Positions 18,557 to 29,400 of a stretch of 31,647 nucleotides of DNA are shown here, piece by piece (the first letter of the stretch is position 1; the number at the start of each line of letters is the position of its first letter). Under the pieces are notes generated by a model. The model worked only from the letters and a program-made list of their open reading frames with translations. It was not told the origin of the DNA and did no database searches. The stretch lies in IMG/VR virus record IMGVR_UViG_3300020141_000899, positions 1 through 31,647 of that record, one strand, 5' to 3'. The DNA comes from a virus. Made by a program: the position numbers and the translations under genes.

Positions 18557-20485
18557 ATGCCCCTAGTAAACTTTTCAAATCTTGATTTCGATCAGATAAA
18601 AATTACTCTTAAAGATTATTTAAGATCTAATTCAAACTTTACAGATTATGATTTTGAAGGATCAAATCTGTCAACTATTATTGATGTATTAGCATATAAC
18701 ACATATATTACTTCATATAATGCCAATATGGTGGCAAATGAAGTCTTTATCGATAGTGCCACTCTGAGAGAAAATGTAGTAGCACTTGCTAGACATATTG
18801 GTTACATTCCTAGATCAAGAAAAGCAGCAAGAGCAACAATAAGTTTCTTTATAGATGCTTCGAATATAACTCCCACACCATCCTCTCTAACCCTCCGTAA
18901 AGGACCTGTAGCAAGCACCTCAGGTAGTTTTGGTAATCAGTCCTTTGTGTTCTGTATTTTAGAAGATATTACAGTTCCAGTCTTCAATGGTATAGCAACA
19001 TTTGAAGATCTTGAAGTTTATCAAGGAACTCGTTTAACAAGCAATTTTACTTTTAGTTCTAATAATCCAAATCAAAGATTTATTTTACCGAATAGTGGTA
19101 TTGATACTGATTTAATTTCAGTAATTGTAAGAAATAATGAACAGTCTACACGCTCAGTAAAATATAGTCGACAAGATAGTCTTTTTGATATTGATAAGGA
19201 ATCTAAAATTTTCTTCTTACAGGAGATTGAAGATGAAAGATATGAACTTATTTTTGGAGATGGAATCTTTGGCAAAAAACTTGAGGAAGGAAACTTTATA
19301 GAAATTGGATATATTACTTCAAATGGTGATAGTGCAAATGGTATAAGTCAATTTACATTTGCCGGAAGAATTACGTATAATAGAAATTCTATAGAATATA
19401 TAATTACTTCTGGCATTTCTCTATTAACCACAGGATTAATTGCATCTGGTGGAGAAAATATTGAATCGGTTGAGTCAATTAAGAAATATGCGCCAAGAAT
19501 TTATGCATCACAAAATAGAGCTCTTACTGCAAATGATTATGAAACTTTAATTCCTGCAAAAATTTACCCAGAAACCGAATCTATTTCTGTATTTGGTGGT
19601 GAAGAATTAATTCCGCCACAGTATGGAAAGGTCTTTATAAGTATTAAACCAAGATCAGGAGACTTTTTACCAAATTTAATTAAAGAAAATATTAAACTTA
19701 AACTTAAAAAGTATGCTGTTGCAGGGATTGTTCCTGAGATTTTAGATTTAAAATATCTTTATATTGAAATAATCTCAAAAATTTATTATAATACAAATCT
19801 TGCACCAAGTTCAGACTTTGTATCAAGTATTATACAAAACAATACTACAAAATATGCAGAATCAACGGAACTGAATAAGTATGGAGCAAGATTTAAATAT
19901 AGTAAATTTTTAAAAGTTATTGATGATAGTCATGAGTCGGTTACATCTAATATAACAACTATTCAAATGAGAAGAGATTTAAGAGTTGTGTTAAATACTT
20001 TTGCAGAGTATCAGATAGGATTTGGAAATGAATTTCATATTAAAAGTATGAATGGGTTTAATATTAAAACCACACCTTTTAGAGTTTCTGATGTACAACA
20101 GGAAGTATACTTATCAGATGTTCCAAATACCAACAGAGAAACTGGATCTTTATTTTTATTTGTTCTTCCTGCAACAAATTCTTTAACACCAACAATTGTT
20201 AAAAGAAATGTTGGAAATATTATATACAAAACTGGAATTATTACATTAAATCCAATCAATATATTTTCTACTGGAAAAATAAAAGATGAACAATCAATTA
20301 TTCAAATTTCAGTTATTCCAAAATCCAATGATGTTATTGGATTACAAGATTTATATTTACAACTAGATATTAGTAATAGTTTATTTGAAATGGTGACGGA
20401 TGAAATATCTTCGGGTCTAGATCCTTCAGCATCAAACTATATTGTAACTTCAAGCTACGCAAACGGGAACTTAGTAAGATCATAA
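18557..20485 (+). CDS. 6: Baseplate wedge subunit gp6
   Basis: A 642-aa protein similar in size to T4 gp6 (about 660 aa). The N-terminus (FSNLDFDQIKITLKDYLRSN, GSNLSTIIDVLAYNTYITSYNANMVANEVFIDSATLREN) is the recognisable gp6/gpJ-family signature. It forms the ring that joins neighbouring baseplate wedges. It begins directly after the gp25 stop and ends four bases before the giant virion gene, so the three genes form one late operon. Confidence 0.9.
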   Translation: MPLVNFSNLDFDQIKITLKDYLRSNSNFTDYDFEGSNLSTIIDVLAYNTYITSYNANMVANEVFIDSATLRENVVALARHIGYIPRSRKAARATISFFIDASNITPTPSSLTLRKGPVASTSGSFGNQSFVFCILEDITVPVFNGIATFEDLEVYQGTRLTSNFTFSSNNPNQRFILPNSGIDTDLISVIVRNNEQSTRSVKYSRQDSLFDIDKESKIFFLQEIEDERYELIFGDGIFGKKLEEGNFIEIGYITSNGDSANGISQFTFAGRITYNRNSIEYIITSGISLLTTGLIASGGENIESVESIKKYAPRIYASQNRALTANDYETLIPAKIYPETESISVFGGEELIPPQYGKVFISIKPRSGDFLPNLIKENIKLKLKKYAVAGIVPEILDLKYLYIEIISKIYYNTNLAPSSDFVSSIIQNNTTKYAESTELNKYGARFKYSKFLKVIDDSHESVTSNITTIQMRRDLRVVLNTFAEYQIGFGNEFHIKSMNGFNIKTTPFRVSDVQQEVYLSDVPNTNRETGSLFLFVLPATNSLTPTIVKRNVGNIIYKTGIITLNPINIFSTGKIKDEQSIIQISVIPKSNDVIGLQDLYLQLDISNSLFEMVTDEISSGLDPSASNYIVTSSYANGNLVRS

Positions 20486-20489
20486 AAAA

Positions 20490-23400
20490 ATGTTAGAGAA
20501 AAGAATTCAGTTCAGCAACATCGTTAACAATCAACTTCCATCTTATGTAAGGGAGGAGTTTCCGTTAGTATCAGAATTTTTATCCCAATACTATCGTTCT
20601 CAAGAGTTTCAAGGATCTCCTATTGATTTAATTCAAAATATTGATAAATATATCAAAGTTGATGAAGTAACTAGTCAAGCAGAGTCTGCTATTTTACTTG
20701 AAAATATTTCTTCGTTTGATAATATTATATTTGTAGATGTATCTTCAACGCCAACAGGAACAAATGGGTTTCCTGAAAAATATGGATTGTTAAAAATTAA
20801 TGACGAAGTAATTACTTATACTGGAAAAACTTTTAATTCTTTTACTGGGTGTATAAGAGGATTTAGTGGGATAAGTTCTTATAAGTCCCAAAATCAACCA
20901 GACCAATTAGTATTTTCTAAATCAGAATCTGCAGATCATTCTGCTGAATCTACTATTACTAATTTGAGTTCTTTATTCCTAAAAGAATTTTTACTCAAAA
21001 TTAAGTATCAATTAACTCCTGGATTTGAAAATAGAACTTTAACTAAGGATTTAAATAATTCTTTATTCATTAAGCAGTCAAAGGATTTCTATAGAAGTAA
21101 GGGTACTGATGAATCGTTTGAAATTTTATTTAAAGTTCTTTATGGTGAAGATGCAAGCATTATTAGACCTAAAGAATATCTCTTTAGACCTTCAGACGCA
21201 CAATTCCAAGTTACATCTGATTTGGTTGTAGAAAGTATTGAGGGAAATCCAGAAAATTTAATAAATTCCACTTTAATTCAAGAAGAATATCTAGATTTTT
21301 CAAAAGCATATGCGCCAATTACAAAGGTAGAAAAAATAATTTCTAAAGATGCAAAAGAATATTATAGACTTAGTTTTGATTCTGGATATAATAAAGATAT
21401 TACATTTGATGGTGCATTGTATGGAGGATTTAAAGTTCATCCACAAACTAAGGTAATTGGGCAGTATAATGCAGATTCTATTAATGAACTTAAGACTCTT
21501 GATGTTGATTCAACTGTAGGATTTCCAAATAGTGGTGAACTGTACGTTACATATAATGATACAACGAGAGGTATTATAAAATATGAGTCAAAAAATATAA
21601 ATCAATTCTTTGGATGTTCAAATATCACAGGAATTATTGAGGATTCTACAAATATTGGTATTAGTACTTACGCACAAAATTTTGATAATACCGTTAAAGT
21701 AAGAATTACTTCAGTTATAAAAGATTTTAATTTAATCGATGATACATACTATCTTAAAAAGGATTATACCTCACAAATTAAAACTTTAGGAGTTAATTCA
21801 GAAGATGTAGTTTCTAATAATTGGTTTTTTAATATTTCAACTTCATATAATGTTGAATCAATTTCTTTGATTGATAGTACAGATAATACTTATAGAGTCA
21901 ATACAAAGTTAAATCACATTTTTAGAATAGGTGACAGTTTAAAAATAATTGATAGTAGTGGAATAGAAAAGAACTCTACCATAATTGATGTTGTTTCAGA
22001 AAAATCATTTAACATAAAGGGTCAGGGTGAATTATTAATTACCAATTTGTATGCAGTAAAAAGAAATATTTTAAAACCAAACTCTTCAACGTTTCCAAAA
22101 ATTTCTGTTAATAATGCAAACATTCAAAATATTTACAAAGATAAAGATAAAACTATAGTTGCATCAACATCTCTTCCCTACTACAACAATATATCATTAA
22201 ATGCATCTTCAAGAGAAATAATTTTTTCAGGAACATTTAATTCAGACACTTTTAAAATTACTTCAACTACAGATCATGGATTTTATACTGGAGATTTAGT
22301 TTACTATACTCCTGAAAAAATAGTATCAGAATCATTTGATGAAGATGGTACTATTATTGAAACTGCACAAATTCTGAGTAAGTTGTTTGATGAGGGTACA
22401 TATTTTATTAAAAGAATAGATTCAAGTAATATTAAACTTGCTAAGAGTAAATCAGATATTTACTATTCAAAATTTGTTTCTGTTGATAGTCCAGTAACAA
22501 TAAATTCAAATAAACTTGAATATTATAAGTTTAAATCAAAAACACTACAATCACAAAATCTTTTCAGGGAAATTTCTTCTCCTATTAATGATGGAGCAGA
22601 ATATCCAACAGAACCTGGATTTACTGGAATCTTAATTAATGGTGTTGAAGTATTAAATTACAAATCTAGAGATATTGTATATTATGGATCATTAAATGAA
22701 ATAGAAGTTACCGCTCCTGGGATTGATTATGATATAATTAATCCTCCTATTTTATCAATTAGCGACCCCGTAGGTTCTGGCGCCACGGCATATTGTGCAG
22801 TAAGAGGTTCTCTTAGTCAAATAAGAATAGTTGATTCTGGATTTGATTATGCAGAAATACCATCAATTAGAATAACCGGTGGAAATGGTATAGGTGCTAA
22901 AGCTTATGCTGGTATGAAATTAGTTGACCATCAATCAATTTTTAATTCTGAAATTAATTCTGAACAAGTATCTTTAATAAGTAATACTGTTGGATTTAAT
23001 ACTTACCATAAATTCCGAAATACTGAAAGAATAATTTATGATACTAAAGGACAAAGGGGAGTTGGTGGATTATCTACAGATTCCTCATATTTTGTTTCTG
23101 TACAATCATCAACTACAGTTAAGTTGCACAATACTTTAGGTGATGCAATATCTGGAATTAATACGGTCAACTTAACCTCACATGGAATTGGAGATCATGA
23201 GTTTAGATCTTTTAATAAAAAATCCATTTTAGGATCAGTTAATATAGAAAATTCCGGTTCTGGATATCAAAATAAGAAAAAAACAGTTTTAAGTTCAGTA
23301 GCGGGTATTAATACTTCAATAAATCAAATTAATATTTCAAATCATGAATTTGAATCTGGGGAAATTGTAAAATACTCTACAAATGGATCAATAATTGGAG

Positions 23401-26400
23401 GACTAACCAATAATACAGAATACTATCTAACAAAAGTTGATAATAATAGTTTTAATTTATCGGTAATTGGAACTGGATCTGTAGAAAATAATTTTTATTA
23501 TTCTACAAAACAATTTATCAATTTAACTTCAATTGGTTCTGGGATTCAATCATTTAATTATCCAGAAATTTCTGTTGAAATTATTGGTAACGTTGGTATT
23601 TCTTCAATTGGGACTACTACTTTTAAAGCAGTTGTTCAACCAATTTTTAGAGGAGAAATTACTTCAGTTCATTTAGAAAGTAATGGATCTAATTATGGAT
23701 CATCTGAAATTTTAAACTATAACAGACAACCATTAATTACTTTAAATAGTGGTTCTGGTGCAAAAGTTATTCCTATTATTTCAAATGGAAGAATTATAGA
23801 AGTTTTAGTAAATTCTTCTGGAAGTGGATATAACTCTCCCCCAAATTTAACAATTGATGGTGAAGGTTTTGGTGCAGTACTTACTCCGATTATTGAAAAT
23901 GGACAATTAATTAAAGTTAACGTAATTGAATCTGGCATCGGATATTTACCAAGTACTACTGCAATAAATGTCATTACTACAGGACTTTTGGCAGAATTTA
24001 ATACAAAAATACAATCTTGGAATGTTAATCTTTTTCAAAAAAATTCAACAATTGTTTCTGATGACGATGGAGTTTTATCTGAAGGAATTAATCAAAATTT
24101 TGAATTAGAATATTCTTATTTGTATGCGCCAAGGAAACTTAGAGAAATTGTCTATGCTTCAGATCAAGCAGGAAATATTTTATATGGAAGAAAAGACTTA
24201 ATAAAATCTGGCAATAAAGAGGTATTATCAAATAATCACTCACCGATTATTGGGTGGGCATATGACGGAAATCCAATTTATGGTCCATATGGATATTCCA
24301 CTAAACAAGGTGGTATAATATCTCAAATGAGGTCTGGATATAAACTTGATTTGAAATCAAATAGACCTTCAGTTTCTGCTTTTCCTGCAGGATTTTTTAT
24401 TCAAGATTATAGTCATTTTGAAGTCTCTGATGAAACTGTATTGGATAAAAACAACGGAAGATTTTGTGTTACGCCAGAATATCCAAATGGTGCATATGTA
24501 TATTTTGCAACGATTAGTAATTCTGCTGCGGATTCTTCAGGACCTTTTGCTGGGTATAAGTCGCCAGTATTTCCATATTTGATTGGAGATAATTTTAATT
24601 CAAAACCAAATGAATTTAATTTTAAAGCAGCATCAAATCAAAATGATCTTGACTTAAATCAAACAAATTTTTCGAGAAATACTAATCCATATAATTTAAT
24701 TGAAAATGGTGCTTCTTATGCATACTTGGATATACCAAATCTTTTAAATCAAACTGTTGATATTAAATATGCTACTCCTGGATCTGTAGAAAAAATAAAT
24801 ATATCTTCTGGTGGTTCTGGATATAAAATTGGAGACAAGTTAGTATTTGATAACGAGGGTACTGATGGTTCTAATGTCTCTGCTGAAGTTGAAAGAATTT
24901 TTGGACGATCTGTAAATTCCATTAGTGTTGCAACTACATCAATATCAAATGTTGAATTTTATCCAATTACATCTCAGGGAAATTTCTTAGTATTTTCAGA
25001 AAATCCTCATAATTTTACAAATTCTGATTTAATTGTTGTCTCGGGATTAAATACAACTTCATCTTTAATTGAGGGATCTTATAGAATTGGAGTAACAACA
25101 AATACAATTGCTCTTACTGCTGGTATTGGTAGCACTGCAACAACTGGAATAGTTACTTATTTTTCTGTTGCAGGAAACTTAAATTATCCTAATATTCGTG
25201 AAAATGATATTTTAGGTATTGGTACAGAACAGATTAAAGTATTAAATGTTGATGCAAGGTCATCAAGAATTAGAGCTCTTCGTGCAATAAATGGGACAGT
25301 AGGATCCTCTCATAGTGTTACTGATGTTCTGTATGAAAATTCAAGAAAACTTATAATAAATGCTGGGTTTAGATCTCAGTATGATTATCAAATTAATCGT
25401 GAAATTTATTTTAATCCAATTGATGCAGTTGGTTTAGGTACAACCTCTGGAATTGGAATTGGTGTTACTTTAATTTTTTCAAATCCAGGAGTTGGTATCA
25501 CTCAGATTTTCATTCCTACAAGATCCATTTATATACCAAATCATCAATTAAATACTGGTGATGAATTAATATACTCTACAAATAATGGATCTGTAATTGG
25601 AGTTTCTACAAATGGAATATCCACTTCAGTATCACTTTCAAATCAGTCGATAGTATATGTTGCAAGAATATCAGATGATTTAATTGGTATTTCTACATTC
25701 AAAGTTGGTCTTGGAACAGGAGGAACTTTTGTTGGAATTACAAGTCAGACAAGTGGAACGGGAATCTTACATTTCACTAGCGTAGGTACAGGAGAAAACC
25801 ATAGTTTTAAAACAACTTATAATGGATTAATTGGAGATATTTCAAAAAATACAGTCACAGTATCCACTGCACAAACTCATGGACTTTTAAATAACGATAC
25901 AGTTTTTATTGATGTAAACCCATCAATATCAACCACATTTACTTTTAAATATAATGACTACAACAGAAAATTATTAGTAAATCCAAAAGACTTTATTTCT
26001 GCAGGAATTAATACAGTTACAAATACAATTACTATCATTGATCACAAATTTGAAAGTGGACAAAAAGTAATTCACACTGCATCAATCCCTGCGATTGGTC
26101 TTGAAAATAATAAAGAATATTTTATTTTTGTAGTTGATACAAATAATATTAGACTTACTAATACTTATTATGATTCTATTAATGTAAAACCAAACATTGT
26201 TGGAATCACTAGTGCTTCTAACGGAACATTATCCAATATTAACCCACCAATACAAGTATACAAAAATTCTTCAGTTATTTTTGATCTATCAGATTCGTCA
26301 CTTTCATATACTCAACAATCAACTCTGTATCCTGCATTTGATTTAAAATTTTTCAATGATTCTAATCTTACAAAAAATTATAATAGTAATTCTGATGATC

Positions 26401-29400
26401 AAGTTTTCGAAGTCCAAAAGATAGGAACAGTTGGAGTTACTAGCGATGCAAAAGTTATTTTATCGGTTAATGAAAATACGCCAGAAAATCTTTATTATAA
26501 TTTAATTCCAATTTATGATGGAAACCTTCCCGAAAATAAAAAATTAATTACTGAAGATCGTGAAGTTTTATCAAATAATGAAATCCAAATTCTTAGCAGT
26601 CAATATAATGGAATATACAATATTATAGTAGGATCTAGCACATCATTTACTTATGATGTTGCAAAAGTTCCAGAAGAAGATTTATATATTTCAGGTATAT
26701 CTAGTATAAAATACGAAACCAATTCCTCAAATACTAATGGTTCTATTTCCAAAATAAAAATATTAAATAGAGGACAAAATTATTATTCCCTTCCACAAAT
26801 TTTGAGTGTTACATCTGGAATCGGAACCGGAGAAATATTAGAACCCTCAAGTACTTCTATTGGTAAAATTAAATCAGTAAAAATTAATGATATTGGTTTC
26901 GATTTTCCCTCAGATTTGACTATAAGACCAAGTGTATCAATTCCACAAGTTGTAAAAGTTGATCCTCTTTCATCTTTTGAATCTATTGGAATATCTTCAT
27001 TTGGAAGAGGATATACTTCTGCACCAAAACTCATAGTTTTGGACGGAAAGACTGACAACATTGTTCCTGAAATTGATTTAAAATTTACTTTAGGTAACAA
27101 TAAAATAGAAATTTTAAAAAACACTTTTGGTCTAAACAATATAACTCCAACAATTTTACCAATTCAGAATTCAAATGGAGTTGGAATTTCATCTATTCAG
27201 TATGATTCTATAACAAAAAATGTAACAGTAGTTTTATCGGTAGGATTTAGTACTGCAAACTCATTTCCATTTGCAGTAAATGATAAAGTTTTAATTGAAA
27301 ATATTAGCGTGGGGGTTACGTCTACAGGTAAAGGATTTAACTCTGAAAATTATAACTATCAGTTGTTTACTCTCACTTCAGTTACTGAAAATCTTGGTGG
27401 ACTTGGTGGATCGGTAACTTACAATCTTAATGAATTTCTTATCGGTTCAGAATCTCCAGGCACGTTTAATCCCAATAATTCTTCTGGTAGAATTATTGCA
27501 CAAAAACAATTCCCAATTTTTGATATAGTTTTAAGAAAAAATGATTATTTAATTGGAGAAACGGTAACATCAGAGTCATTTACTGGAACAGTGGAAGACT
27601 GGGATTCTAAATTAGATTTTATAAAAATACTATCCAAAGATAATTTTAAAGTAGGAGAAATTATAAAAGGATCTTCTTCAAAAACCCAAGGAGTAACATC
27701 TTCAATTGATAGATTTGATGCATTTTTTAATCTAGCAGCAACATCAAAATTTATAAATGGGTGGAAATCTGATGCTGGTGTATTGAATGATAATTTACAA
27801 AGAATACAAGATAGTTTTTATTATCAAAACTTTTCATATTCGATTAAATCTAGAGTTTCATTTGACACTTGGAACGATGTGGTAAGCACTTTAAATCACA
27901 CAACTGGATTTGTAAAATTCTCAGACTATCAGTTAGAATCAAACTTAAGCGTAGAAGACTCAAATTCACTTACAATTAACTTACCATCAGATTTAACATC
28001 GGTTGAAGTTATAAGTGACATCATTAGTGTTGTAAATTTAAATTGTGTTTATGATTTTGATTTAGTGAGAGAAAATTCACTTCAGATTGGATCTCAAATT
28101 TTTTCAGATGAAATAATATTCTCAAATAGAATTTTAACTGATTATGCAGAGTCTATTGGCAATAGAGTTTTGTCAATAGATGATATTAGATCACAATTCA
28201 ATAGTAATCCAAGACCAACTCGTTTTTCTGAAGTTCACAGATTTAATCTTGCAGATGTAAGATCACAAAAATATATTACGTATATTAGAGATAAAAGATT
28301 TGTTGGAGAAAGACAACTATTACTTGTTACAACTCTTAGAGATGATGCCGGAAATGGATATTTAAATCAATATGCAAGGGTTGAAAACACTTATGATATG
28401 GGATCTTTTGATTTTGCAATCGATGGATCTGAAGGTGTTCTTTTGTTCTATCCAACAAAATTTAGCGTTAATGATTTTGATGTAACAACACTCTCATATA
28501 ATATCAACGACAATTTATCTGGAATTGGAAGTACTAATTTTGGAGGAATAGTTGATATTAAATCAAATAGTGTTTTAGTTTCTTCCGGACCAACAACTAT
28601 TGTTAGTATTGCTAACACTTATAGGTCTACAAAAATTTTAGTTTCAATTTTGTCAGATAATCAACAATATGAATTTGATGAGTTAACAGTAATTCATGAT
28701 GGGACTAATGTCGAATTCTTAGAATATGGACAATTAACCACACATTCATTTGATTCATATTCAAGCAGTGGACTTGGTACATATTATTCATACCTGTCTG
28801 GTTCAGAACTAAAAGTTGATTTTACACCCAATGTTGGTATTGCGGTAACTATTAATACAATTCAGGTTGCATTTGGAAGTACAACCTCGGTGGGTATTGG
28901 CACTTATGATATGAAACACGCTAGATTGGAAGGAAGATCCACATCTATTGCTTCAACATCAACTCCATCACCGATCATTATCAGTGAGTATCCCGATATT
29001 TACGATGGTGCATATTTCATCATACAAGTTTCAGATAACACAAATAATGTACACCAAATATCTGAAGTAGCACTAATTGATGATGGAACAGATGTTTATA
29101 TTACTGAATATGCAAATGTTGATACTCTTTCTGGTCTTGGAACAATTGGTGCTCAAAAAACTTCATCAGTGGTGGATTTAACTTTCACACCATTACCAAA
29201 TATTGATGTTGATGTTAAAGTTTATTTAAATGCTTTAAGATATGAAGATGATGAAAAAGATATTATAGATTTTATCAATTCAGAAATTCAGACTGATTAT
29301 GGAACTTATGAAGGAACTGACGTTGATATTAAACGAGCATTTAATTTAACTCATAAAAATGATCCAATTTTTGAAAGATATTTTGCGGGAGATTCTTCTG

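Noticed and set aside
23717-27139. Minus-strand frames inside the giant virion gene (23717-23974, 26783-27139)
   Set aside because: The + strand frame is continuous and protein-like throughout. These are antisense readings of its glycine-rich repeats.
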